From: Vicinamibacterales bacterium
GTDB taxonomy: Bacteria > Acidobacteriota > Vicinamibacteria > Vicinamibacterales > UBA2999
Length of the DNA: 64,000 bases
Assembly (NCBI GenBank): GCA_041659285.1
Contig: JBAZYO010000013.1
Location: 1-64,000, forward strand
Direction of reading: 5' to 3'
Below the pieces are notes generated by a model. That model saw only the letters and a list, made by a program, of their open reading frames with translations. It had not been told where the DNA came from and did no database searches. The translations under genes were made by a program, and so were the position numbers. Numbering within the stretch: position 1 is the stretch's first letter; each line of letters starts with the position of its first letter. Below, piece by piece: positions 16,980 through 24,690 of the stretch.

Positions 16980-17540
16980 ATGAGCAAGCCACTCCTGGGC
17001 ATCGTAATCGGCGGGATTCTTGGCGCCGTCCTCGGCAGCGTGGCCGCCGCCGGCCAGCCGGCGCAAGCGCCGGCCTCACCCAACAATTTGAGCTCGCTCG
17101 AGTTCTTCATCGGACGTTGGCAAGGCACGTCGGAAGGCCAGCCCGGCAAAGGCACCGCGGCGCGTGACTACGTCTCGTCGCTGCGGTCGAAGATCATCCA
17201 GGCCAGGAACCGCGCGGAGTATCCGCCCCAGCCTGCCAACCCAAAGGGCGAGACCCACGAAGACACCGGCACCTACAGCTTCGACAATGGCGCGAAGCGC
17301 GTGCGCTTCCGTCAGTATCACGTTGAAGGCTTCGTCATTCACTACGTGCTCGAGCCGCAAATCAAGCCGGACACTTTCGTGTTCGTGAGCGAGGCCATCG
17401 AGAACATCCCCCCTGGCTATCGCAGTCGTGAGACGCACGTCGTGCTGGGCCCCGATGAATTCGAGGAAGTCTTCGAGTTGGCGGACCCCGGGCAGGACTT
17501 CGTCGTGTATTCGCGAACCAGGCTGAAGCGGGTGCGCTAG
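16980..17540 (+). CDS. Small secreted protein of unknown function
   Basis: 186 residues starting at ATG 16980, which has a GAGG five bases upstream. An earlier in-frame ATG at 16938 is less likely. There is a hydrophobic N-terminus (LLGIVIGGILGAVLGSVAAAG) as signal or anchor, then a beta-rich domain of about 150 residues starting LEFFIGRWQGTSEGQPGKG. This opening resembles small beta-barrel proteins (lipocalin/nitrobindin-like folds), but no heme ligand can be identified with confidence. The family is not recognised. It stands alone between merR and the flavoprotein gene. Confidence 0.65.
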   Translation: MSKPLLGIVIGGILGAVLGSVAAAGQPAQAPASPNNLSSLEFFIGRWQGTSEGQPGKGTAARDYVSSLRSKIIQARNRAEYPPQPANPKGETHEDTGTYSFDNGAKRVRFRQYHVEGFVIHYVLEPQIKPDTFVFVSEAIENIPPGYRSRETHVVLGPDEFEEVFELADPGQDFVVYSRTRLKRVR

Positions 17541-17637
17541 CCGCGCGCCAGCGCGCCCGCTCGCGAGGCGGGTGCCGGCGACGATACCGGCGGCGACGAC
17601 GGTATACTTCGGTTGCCGTTTTTGCCAACCCTCCACA

Positions 17638-19602
17638 ATGGCCAACAACACGCAGGACAACCTCTCCGGACCGCTTGAGTGGCCGTTCCCCATCGAGTGG
17701 GACAAGACCGAAGAGATCGAGACCGACGTCCTCGTGATCGGCGGCGGCGCCTCCGGCTGTTTCGCCGCGATGGGCGCGGCCAGCCGCGGCGCCCGGGTGG
17801 TGATGTGGGAGAAGGCGGCCACGCTCACGAGCGGCGCCATGGGGTCGGGCTGCGATCACTGGGAGATGGCGGCGACCAATCCCTGCTCGCGGGTGACGCC
17901 GGAAGAGCTCGCCGACGCGATGATTCGCGGCCACCACGGCTACAACAACGGCATCTCCCACTACATCGAAGCCCGGGAATCCTACGATCGCCTGCTCGAC
18001 CTCGAGCACTACGGCGCCAAGATCCGCGACACCGACGACGAATTTGCCGGCGCGGATTTCCGCGACGAGGCCTCGAAGTTCCTGTTCGCCTACGACTACG
18101 TCAATCGCTTCACGCTGCGCGTGTGGGGCACCACGTTCAAGAAGGCCATGTATCGCGGCGCCAAGCGCATGAAGGCGGTGGTCGTCGATCGGACGATGGG
18201 CGCGGGCCTGCTCACCGAAGGTGGACGCATGGGCGGGCGCGTGGTGGGCGCGGTGGCCATCAACGGCCGCACCGGCAAGTTCACCGTCTGCCGGGCCAAG
18301 GCCACGGTGCTGTGCATGTCGCGGCCGACCCGCCTGTGGCTGTTCGCGCCTGGCGCCACCGGCCTCTCGGAATTCCGCCCGCCCCAGTGCACGGGCGACG
18401 GCCACGCCATGGGCTGGCGCGTCGGTGCGTCGTTCACGATGCTCGAGAAATCGGTGCGGGCCGAGTGGTCGGGCCTGCGCAGCTTCCCGCCTTACAGCAC
18501 GGGCAACAACCACAACACGTGGTACGCATGCACGATGATCGACGCCGAGGGCCGGAAGATCCCGTGGCTCGATCGCGACGGCAACGAACTGAAGACCGTC
18601 GCCGAGCGCTATCGCCCCGCGGCCGGACAGAAGTTCTACATGAAGGGCGGCGGTGAACCCGACTTCCCTTTCTACGAGTTCCAGGGCCCCGAGACGCTGG
18701 GGTTCGAAGAAGCCCTGAAGCGCGGCTACAAGCTCCCCTTCTATGCCGACCTGACCGACATGCCCGAAACCGAACGGCGCGTGATCTGGGGCACCATGGT
18801 CGGCAACGAAGGCAAGACGCGGACGCCGGTGTTCAAGGCCTACAACGACGCCGGGTTCGACCCGAACCGGGACGTGCTGCAAAGCTACGGCGACGGCTGG
18901 CGTTCGGGCCAGTTCCTGCCACAGGAGCGCCAGTTCTTCGGCATCCCCGGCGGCGTCGTCAACGACTGGAAGCTGATGACCAACCTCGAGGGCCTGTTCG
19001 CCGCCGGCGACGTGCTGTTCGCGTCCGACTGCGTCGGCCACGCCGCCGCCACCGGTCATTATGCCGGCCGGCACGCCGCCGACTTCTCGGCCGCGCGTGG
19101 GCCGGTCGCGATCGATCCAGCGCAAGTGGCGGCCGAGCGCACGCGCCTGTTCGAGCCCTTGAAGCGAAAGGGCGGGGTCAGCTGGCAGGCGCTGAGCGAA
19201 GCGATCACGCGCGTGATGCAGAACTACTGCGGCGCCGTGAAGAGCGACGACCTGCTGCACGAGGGCCTGCGCGGCCTGAAGGAATTGCGCGAGAACGAAG
19301 CCACGCTCCTGTTCGCGCGCAACCCACACGATTTGCTGCGCGCGCAGGAAACGCTCAACGTCCTGACCAACGCCGAGCTGGTCATCCAGTCGTGCCTCGC
19401 GCGCAGGGCCAGTTCACACCAGCTGCAGTTTGCGCGCCTCGACTACCCCGCGATGGATCCGCCCGAGTGGCACAAGTTCGTCACCATCTGGCAGGACGCG
19501 TCGGGGGTGAAGACCGGATCGCTGCCAATCGACTACTACGGAGACCTGGCGGCCAACTACGAGCGGCACAACGCCGATCACGTGCGCGAGGCCCGGCGAT
19601 GA
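17638..19602 (+). CDS. FAD-dependent oxidoreductase of the AprA/FrdA superfamily
   Basis: 654 residues. The Rossmann FAD motif VLVIGGGASG starts near residue 31. The C-terminal NLEGLFAAGDVLFASDCVGHAA is the second FAD motif typical of fumarate reductase and adenylylsulfate reductase alpha subunits. It lacks a signal peptide and is cytoplasmic. It is followed without a gap (ATGA overlap) by a ferredoxin with two 4Fe-4S clusters, the arrangement of AprA with AprB. Its substrate residues are not assignable by eye. I do not call it APS reductase, and alternatives include fumarate or other enoyl reductases. The start ATG 17638 lies 29 bases after a TATACT -10-like hexamer at 17603-17608. Confidence 0.8.
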   Translation: MANNTQDNLSGPLEWPFPIEWDKTEEIETDVLVIGGGASGCFAAMGAASRGARVVMWEKAATLTSGAMGSGCDHWEMAATNPCSRVTPEELADAMIRGHHGYNNGISHYIEARESYDRLLDLEHYGAKIRDTDDEFAGADFRDEASKFLFAYDYVNRFTLRVWGTTFKKAMYRGAKRMKAVVVDRTMGAGLLTEGGRMGGRVVGAVAINGRTGKFTVCRAKATVLCMSRPTRLWLFAPGATGLSEFRPPQCTGDGHAMGWRVGASFTMLEKSVRAEWSGLRSFPPYSTGNNHNTWYACTMIDAEGRKIPWLDRDGNELKTVAERYRPAAGQKFYMKGGGEPDFPFYEFQGPETLGFEEALKRGYKLPFYADLTDMPETERRVIWGTMVGNEGKTRTPVFKAYNDAGFDPNRDVLQSYGDGWRSGQFLPQERQFFGIPGGVVNDWKLMTNLEGLFAAGDVLFASDCVGHAAATGHYAGRHAADFSAARGPVAIDPAQVAAERTRLFEPLKRKGGVSWQALSEAITRVMQNYCGAVKSDDLLHEGLRGLKELRENEATLLFARNPHDLLRAQETLNVLTNAELVIQSCLARRASSHQLQFARLDYPAMDPPEWHKFVTIWQDASGVKTGSLPIDYYGDLAANYERHNADHVREARR

Positions 19603-19919
19603 GCAAGGTCTTCGCCATTCCGGACCAGGCGCTCGTCGATCCGATCACGATCTATCCGGACCTCTGCACGGGCTGCAACCTGTGCCTGCACGTGTGCCCG
19701 GTGGATCTGTTCCTGCCGAATGCCGAGATCGGCGGCCCGCCACACGTGATCTACCCCGGGGAGTGCTGGTACGAGGGCAGCTGCGTGGACGTGTGCCCGG
19801 AACCCGGCGCCATCACGCTCAATCGCCCGCCGGCCATGCGCGTGAACTGGAAGCCGCGCAGCGAGTGCCACACGCGCGCCCCGGTACCGGCGCCCGCATC
19901 GGAAGAAGATCCACGCTGA
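19599..19919 (+). CDS. Ferredoxin with two [4Fe-4S] motifs, partner of the flavoprotein
   Basis: 106 residues. The first cluster is CTGCNLCLHVCP. The second is CWYEGSCVDVCP, an irregular spacing (Cys-5-Cys-3-Cys-Pro in place of 2-3) that resembles AprB-type ferredoxins. The C-terminal tail LNRPPAMRVNWKPR is a common end of this partner group. The start overlaps the flavoprotein stop by four bases, so the two are co-translated. It presumably passes electrons between the flavoprotein and another carrier. It has no signal peptide. Confidence 0.88.
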   Translation: MSKVFAIPDQALVDPITIYPDLCTGCNLCLHVCPVDLFLPNAEIGGPPHVIYPGECWYEGSCVDVCPEPGAITLNRPPAMRVNWKPRSECHTRAPVPAPASEEDPR

Positions 19920-19948
19920 CAGGGTCATCAGCCGGCCCCATATTCGTC

Positions 19949-19993
19949 TTGACATATATGTCAATCCGTCCATATATTCGTATTAGCGAATAT
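19949..19993 (+). promoter_or_regulatory. arsM promoter with two palindromes
   Basis: -35 TTGACA (19949-19954) and -10 TATATT (19973-19978, spacer 18) or ATATAT (spacer 17). A perfect 16-base palindrome TTGACATATATGTCAA covers 19949-19964. A second palindrome, ATATTCG-TATTAG-CGAATAT, covers 19974-19993 and overlaps the -10 and likely start of transcription. A further ATATTCG half-site lies at 19940-19946. This is the arrangement expected for repression by an ArsR-type regulator. The regulator is not encoded next to it. Confidence 0.75.
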
Positions 19994-20018
19994 GGCCGAA
20001 CAGGCAAAGGGGTGCACC

Positions 20019-20867
20019 GTGGCTGAGATCAAGGACATCGTCCAACAGAAGTACGGCGAGGCGGCAATCCGGGCGCGCAGCGGCAAGACCAGCTGCGGCT
20101 GTGGCGCCTCGGGGTCGTGCGGTCCCGACCCGATCACCTCGAACCTCTACGACGCGGCCCAGTCGGCGGCGATTCCCGTCGAGGCGATGCAGGCCTCGCT
20201 CGGGTGCGGCAATCCGACGGCGCTCGCGGAGCTGAAGCCCGGCGAAGTGGTGCTGGACCTCGGCTCGGGCGGCGGCATCGATGTGCTCCTCTCGGCGCGC
20301 CGCGTCGGCCCCACCGGCAAGGCCTACGGCCTCGACATGACCGACGAGATGCTGGCGCTCGCCCGCGACAACCAGGCGAAGTCGGGCCTGACCAACGTCG
20401 AGTTCCTGCGCGGCGAAATCGAGCACATCCCGCTGCCCGACAATTCGGTGGACGTCATCATCTCCAACTGCGTGATCAACCTGTCCGCGGACAAGGATCG
20501 GGTGCTCGCCGAGGCGTTCCGCGTGCTGAAGCCGGGTGGCCGGTTTGCGGTGTCCGACGTCGTCGTGCGCGGCACCGGCATTCCCGAGGCCGTGCGGCGC
20601 AGCATGGAGCTCTGGGTCGGCTGTGTCGCCGGCGCCCTGGAAGAATCCGAATACCAGCGGAAGCTCGCCGCCGCCGGCTTCGAGTCGGTAACCGTCGAGC
20701 CGACCCGCATCTATCGCGCTGAAGACGCGCGGCAGTTCCTGGAAGAGGGCGGGCTCTTCAGCGAGGGACTCGCCGAGCAGGTTGACGGCCGCTTCATGAG
20801 CGCCTTCGTGCGCGCGGCGAAGCCGGCAGCCAAGGCCGCCTGCTGCACCACCACCTGCTGCACCTAG
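20019..20867 (+). CDS. arsM: Arsenite S-adenosylmethionine methyltransferase ArsM
   Basis: 282 residues from GTG 20019. SAM-binding motif I is VLDLGSGGGID. The conserved arsenic-binding cysteines lie in LGCGNP, SNCVINL and WVGCVAG, the ArsM triad. The C-terminus ends in a Cys-rich tail (CCTTTCCT) and the N-terminus has SCGCGASGSCG, both typical of bacterial ArsM. It methylates As(III) to volatile or less retained forms in the cytoplasm. The GTG start is preferred to ATG 19992, because GTG has AAAGGGG seven bases upstream. The ATG sits inside the operator just after the likely transcription start. It stands alone with its own promoter. Confidence 0.93.
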   Translation: MAEIKDIVQQKYGEAAIRARSGKTSCGCGASGSCGPDPITSNLYDAAQSAAIPVEAMQASLGCGNPTALAELKPGEVVLDLGSGGGIDVLLSARRVGPTGKAYGLDMTDEMLALARDNQAKSGLTNVEFLRGEIEHIPLPDNSVDVIISNCVINLSADKDRVLAEAFRVLKPGGRFAVSDVVVRGTGIPEAVRRSMELWVGCVAGALEESEYQRKLAAAGFESVTVEPTRIYRAEDARQFLEEGGLFSEGLAEQVDGRFMSAFVRAAKPAAKAACCTTTCCT

Positions 20868-21028
20868 TGGTCCGAATCCGAATTAGCTCGGCATTCGGCT
20901 GGCGCTGCATCCCGACTGGCGGCGTTGCTCCTCCCTTACATATGCTCAATATGCTCGGTCGTCGCGCCTTGCCATTCGGGCGCATCGCCACCCTCGATGC
21001 ACGAGCTAATTCGAATCCGGACCACTAG
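20864..21028. repeat. 163-bp imperfect palindromic element (MITE-like hairpin) with CTAG ends
   Basis: Arms TGGTCCGAATCCGAATTAGC... (20868-20890) and its inverse (21002-21024) match at 21 of 23 positions. The interior also pairs imperfectly along most of its length, so the whole element could fold into one long hairpin. It is flanked by CTAG at 20864-20867 and 21025-21028, like a four-base target duplication. The left CTAG supplies the arsM stop codon and the right one supplies the stop of the facing symporter gene. It encodes no protein and may also act as a bidirectional terminator. Confidence 0.7.
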
Positions 21029-22458
21029 CGCGACACGAGCGGACGCGCCTCGGCGCGCGGCGCCAGGCTGACGGCGACGAACACCACGGCCGACACCGCA
21101 AACGCGATCAGCAACGCCAGGTCGATGTTGAAAAGCCCGTGGAAGGGGCCCGGCACGCCGGCGGCGAACGCCGCGATCCCAATCGCGCCGCCCACCGCCA
21201 TCGCCGCGTACGCCCCCTGGCGCGTGGCCCGCGCCCACAACAGGCCGCCGAGCAGCGGCACCAGCATGCTGCCCATATAGGGGTAGTTGAAGATGATGAT
21301 GGTGTCGAGAATGCCGCGCGCCTGGAGCGCCACCAGCACGCCCAGCACCAGCGACACCGCCACCGCGATCCGCGCGTAGAGCGTGGCGTTCGGCAGGTCG
21401 TCGAGCTCCGCCGACGGGTTGAGCACCATGTTGTAGAAGTCCCGGGAGAAGCATCCCGCCAGCGAGATCAGCAGCGCGTTCGCCGTGGACATGGCGGCGG
21501 CGAGGAGCGCCGACACCACCACGCCCGCCAGCACCGGCGGGAGCGTCGCCGTGACCACGTGCGTCAACACGTCGCCATTGGCCACCGCCGGAAACGCCAG
21601 CTTGCCGACCGCGCCGATCATCGCCGCGAAGAAACTGATGACAATGACCATGACGCCGGCGATGATGCAGCCCCACGTCGCGATGGTGGCCGTCCGCGCC
21701 GACTGATAGCGGATGAAGGCGTCGTACGATACCGAAATCGAGAACAGGAACGGCGTGATCAGGAACACGGCCCGGGTGCCCATGCCGGTGGGCACGAACG
21801 GCGTCGCCAGCACCTGCGCCGTGGTGCCGGGATCAACCACGCTGGCCGCGGCGGCGGCCGTCAGCGGAATGCCGACGACGATGATCGCCACCTGGAAGAA
21901 ATCCGCGGCCACCACGCCCCACATGCCGCTCATGACGTTGGACAGCAGGATGATGGCGCCGATCGCGAGCACGGCCGTCGTGTACGAGATGCCCAGCCCC
22001 GACAGCACGGAGCCGGCGGCCATCATCTGCGCCGCGAAAATGCCGAGCAGGCTCGGGATGTTCGAGACCCACGCCCACATCCGCACGCCGCGATTTTCGC
22101 CGTAACGCGCGGCGAAGAAGTCAATCGGGACGATGCCGCCGATGGTGCGCAGGCGTTTGGCCGCAAACAACCCCGCCAAAATGAGGCCGGCGCCGCAGCC
22201 GAGGCCGTACCAGGTCCCGGGCCAGACGCCAGACGCCGCGCCGGTTTCGGCGCCGCCGAGCACCACGCCGGCGCCGATCTGCACCGCCGCCAGCGACGCG
22301 GTGGTGAGCGCCAGGCCCAGGTTGCGGCCCGCCACCAGGTAGTCGGAGGCCCGCTTGATTTTCGTGCTGAGCGCGGCGCCCAGAATGAACGTGCCGAGCA
22401 GGTAGGCGACGACGACGGCGATCAGCATCGGCAGAGGATACGCGGTGACGGTGGTCAC
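21025..22458 (-). CDS. Sodium:solute symporter (SSS family)
   Basis: 477 residues with about 13 hydrophobic segments. The signature region begins GRNLGLALTTASLAAVQIGAG and is typical of sodium-coupled proline, pantothenate or monocarboxylate carriers. No substrate-specific motif is evident. It diverges from the cytochrome c at 22507 and converges on arsM with the hairpin between. The stop codon is formed by the palindromic element, so the true C-terminus may have been altered by insertion. Confidence 0.88.
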   Translation of the reverse strand: MTTVTAYPLPMLIAVVVAYLLGTFILGAALSTKIKRASDYLVAGRNLGLALTTASLAAVQIGAGVVLGGAETGAASGVWPGTWYGLGCGAGLILAGLFAAKRLRTIGGIVPIDFFAARYGENRGVRMWAWVSNIPSLLGIFAAQMMAAGSVLSGLGISYTTAVLAIGAIILLSNVMSGMWGVVAADFFQVAIIVVGIPLTAAAAASVVDPGTTAQVLATPFVPTGMGTRAVFLITPFLFSISVSYDAFIRYQSARTATIATWGCIIAGVMVIVISFFAAMIGAVGKLAFPAVANGDVLTHVVTATLPPVLAGVVVSALLAAAMSTANALLISLAGCFSRDFYNMVLNPSAELDDLPNATLYARIAVAVSLVLGVLVALQARGILDTIIIFNYPYMGSMLVPLLGGLLWARATRQGAYAAMAVGGAIGIAAFAAGVPGPFHGLFNIDLALLIAFAVSAVVFVAVSLAPRAEARPLVSR

Positions 22459-22506
22459 GACAACCGGGCGCCTCGCTATGCTGTAAACTGGCGCAAGAGG
22501 TTACTC

Positions 22507-22935
22507 ATGCAGCGTCTAACATTCAGCGGTTTGGGCCTGGCGATTGCGATCGCCGCTTCGCTCAGCACCGCATCGATCGTTTCCGCCCAGGAGCCCGCGG
22601 TTCCCACGTCCGTGATCATCGCCGGCTCGAACAATTTCGCCCAGTATTGCGTGGTGTGCCACGGCAAGGACGCCAAGGGCACCGGGCAGTTGGCGGCCGG
22701 CCTGACGAAGAAGCCGGCCAACCTGACCGAGCTCACCAAACGCAACGCCGGCACCTACCCGCGCGACATGGTCTTCCAGGTGATCGACGGCCGCAAGCCC
22801 GTAAAGGGCCATGGCGGCGGCGACATGCCGGAGTGGGGAGCGGCCTTCACGGCATCCACCCCGAACGACGCCGACGCGGTGAAGCGGCGCGTCGAGTCGC
22901 TGGTGGAATACCTGGCGACGCTGCAGGTCAAGTAA
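22507..22935 (+). CDS. Secreted c-type cytochrome (monoheme)
   Basis: 142 residues with a signal peptide (IAASLSTASIVSAQ), a single heme motif CVVCH (about residues 48-52) and a distal Met in GGDMPEWG. The class I cytochrome fold spans about 90 residues. AAGAGG lies six bases before ATG 22507 and a TAAACT -10-like box at 22484-22489. It is a periplasmic electron carrier. It faces the multiheme cytochrome gene in a tail-to-tail arrangement. Confidence 0.9.
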   Translation: MQRLTFSGLGLAIAIAASLSTASIVSAQEPAVPTSVIIAGSNNFAQYCVVCHGKDAKGTGQLAAGLTKKPANLTELTKRNAGTYPRDMVFQVIDGRKPVKGHGGGDMPEWGAAFTASTPNDADAVKRRVESLVEYLATLQVK

Positions 22936-22941
22936 CAGGCC

Positions 22942-24690
22942 CTAGCGGTCTCTCGCGACGACGGCCGGCGCGTTTGCGGACGCGGCGGTCGCCGTCGCGA
23001 CGACCACCGACGAGGTCTGCGACATCGCCTTGTAATACCCAAGGAACCGCTTCGGTTCCGGCGCGTCGTACTTTTCCAGGTTGTGCGCCCATCGGTAGGC
23101 GATGGACTGATAGCGCAATTCCACCTCGATCGCGAACGGGCCGCTCGCACCGGACACGTCGGCCCGGTAGCGCACGCGATCACCCTCCGCCATGAAGTCC
23201 GGATCGCGCCGCGCCTCGCCGTAGACGGCGATGTCGGCGTGGGCCGTGGCCTTGTCGAACCCGCGCGGCAGCAGGCGGTTGTCCTTGAGGTACTGCGTCG
23301 CCGTCAGCAACCCGGTGGTCGGCTTGCCGGCGGGGTCGCCCAGGATCGGCTCGTAGATCTGCACCTGATCGGGGCTCGTGATCTCTTCGTAGTGCGGTTC
23401 GAAGCGTGATGCGTCCGCGTCACTGTCATTCCCGGCAATCGCGCCATCGGCATTGACCGCGCCCGAGTCGAACACCGCCCGGCCATTGCGATCGCGCACG
23501 GTGACGTGCAGCCACGTCCGCCGCGCCGGATAGCCGGTCGGGAACTTGTGGCCGGTCAGGTTCCTGGTGCTGACATCGAAGGCCAGCGTCGAGCCGGAAA
23601 GGTCGGGCCGGCCAATGGCGACGGTGGCGGTGTCTTCGCGCAACTGCCGCAGCGTCGCCTGGGCCGTGGCCTCGAGTTCCGACGGCAGCGCTTCCACGCC
23701 CAGCTCGGCACGGTAGCGGCTGAACAGCCGCAGCATGAACGCGTTGCCGCCGACGAAGGCGTGCTGCGACAGCCCGTCGCGGTAGTCGCCCAGCACCGAC
23801 GCGATCCGGATTGGGCCCGTGGCTCGCGGCATGTGGCAGGCCTGGCAACTGGTCTGCTCGGCGTTGAACGCACTGTGCTTCCATTCCTGGTAATTCATCT
23901 GCTCGGCCAGGCGGCCGACGACCTCGCCGTTGGGACCGAAGGCCTGCGTGATCAACGTGTGGCAGGTCGCGCACAGCTCCGATTGCTTGATGTGCGGCGC
24001 CTCCACCTGCTCGTAGCCGGTCACCGACTGCATGATGCGGCGGCGGCCGGCGTCGATGGCGTACGGGCCCTGCACCTGGCGCACGCCCTGGGCATTGGGC
24101 CCGGCGATCACGAAACCGGCGTTGAAGCTTGCGGGCGTGCCGAGCTGGTCGCTCGCAATCTGGTGGCAGACGGTGCACGAGACGCCGTCGCTGGCCAGCC
24201 GGCGCTCATCGGAAAGAATCCGATCCGAGAACGGCAGCTGCGCGAACACCTCGCCCTCGTGCCCCGCCGCCTTCGACATGCGCTGCGTCATCGGCATGTG
24301 GCACGCGGCACACTCGTCCTGGATCGCCGCGGCCTGCCTGGGATGATCGATGGTCTCGCGGCGGACGCCGGCCTGCCAGTACGGATCGCGCGCGGCGTTG
24401 GCCATCATCGTCGCGCGCCACGAGGTGCCGATGGAGACGTCGGCGCCCTCCGGGGTAATCAACTGGTTGTGACACGCCACGCAGTCGGTGGAGTGCGCGA
24501 ACAGCGGGACGTTGGCATGTGCCGCGGCAGGAACGGCGGCGGCGGGCGATTGGGATTGCGCGCGCGGCATGGCGACCAGCGCGACAAACACCCACAGGGC
24601 CGCCGTCACGGCCAACATCAGGGCCTGCCCTGGGCGGAGTCGAAGGGCTTGCCCTGAGCGGAGTCGAAGGGAGGTGGGCATCATCGGCAT
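22942..24690 (-). CDS. Pentaheme c-type cytochrome, secreted
   Basis: 582 residues. There are five heme motifs: CVACH, CAACH, CTVCH, CATCH and CQACH, all in the N-terminal ~270 residues. A beta-rich C-terminal domain of about 250 residues has no heme. The N-terminus (residues 1-45) is a signal sequence in which two tandem copies of a 24-base repeat add LRSGQALRLRPGQAL before the hydrophobic core AVTAALWVFVALVA. ATG 24690 overlaps the stop of the upstream gene by one base, so the longer frame to 25059 is rejected. It probably takes electrons in the periplasm or at the cell surface. Family cytochrome c554/multiheme-like by motif, not certain. Confidence 0.85.
   Translation of the reverse strand: MPMMPTSLRLRSGQALRLRPGQALMLAVTAALWVFVALVAMPRAQSQSPAAAVPAAAHANVPLFAHSTDCVACHNQLITPEGADVSIGTSWRATMMANAARDPYWQAGVRRETIDHPRQAAAIQDECAACHMPMTQRMSKAAGHEGEVFAQLPFSDRILSDERRLASDGVSCTVCHQIASDQLGTPASFNAGFVIAGPNAQGVRQVQGPYAIDAGRRRIMQSVTGYEQVEAPHIKQSELCATCHTLITQAFGPNGEVVGRLAEQMNYQEWKHSAFNAEQTSCQACHMPRATGPIRIASVLGDYRDGLSQHAFVGGNAFMLRLFSRYRAELGVEALPSELEATAQATLRQLREDTATVAIGRPDLSGSTLAFDVSTRNLTGHKFPTGYPARRTWLHVTVRDRNGRAVFDSGAVNADGAIAGNDSDADASRFEPHYEEITSPDQVQIYEPILGDPAGKPTTGLLTATQYLKDNRLLPRGFDKATAHADIAVYGEARRDPDFMAEGDRVRYRADVSGASGPFAIEVELRYQSIAYRWAHNLEKYDAPEPKRFLGYYKAMSQTSSVVVATATAASANAPAVVARDR
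24624..24671. repeat. Two tandem copies of a 24-base repeat within the signal-peptide region
   Basis: Copies at 24624-24647 and 24648-24671 (core TGCCCTGAGCGGAGTCGAAG on the + strand) differ at two positions. They are in frame, eight codons each, and read 'LRSGQALR' and 'LRPGQALM' on the coding strand. The motif TTCGACTCCGCTCAGGGC is one I recall as a dispersed repeat in several environmental genomes. Here it lengthens the region before the signal core. Confidence 0.75.

Noticed and set aside
17362..19329. 655-codon leftward frame opposite the flavoprotein
   Set aside because: The + strand frame has an FAD motif and a coupled ferredoxin. The reverse frame has no recognisable domain.
21139..22935. 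598-codon rightward frame that includes the cytochrome c at its end
   Set aside because: Only the last 142 codons from ATG 22507 look like protein, with signal peptide and CxxCH. The rest is opposite the symporter.
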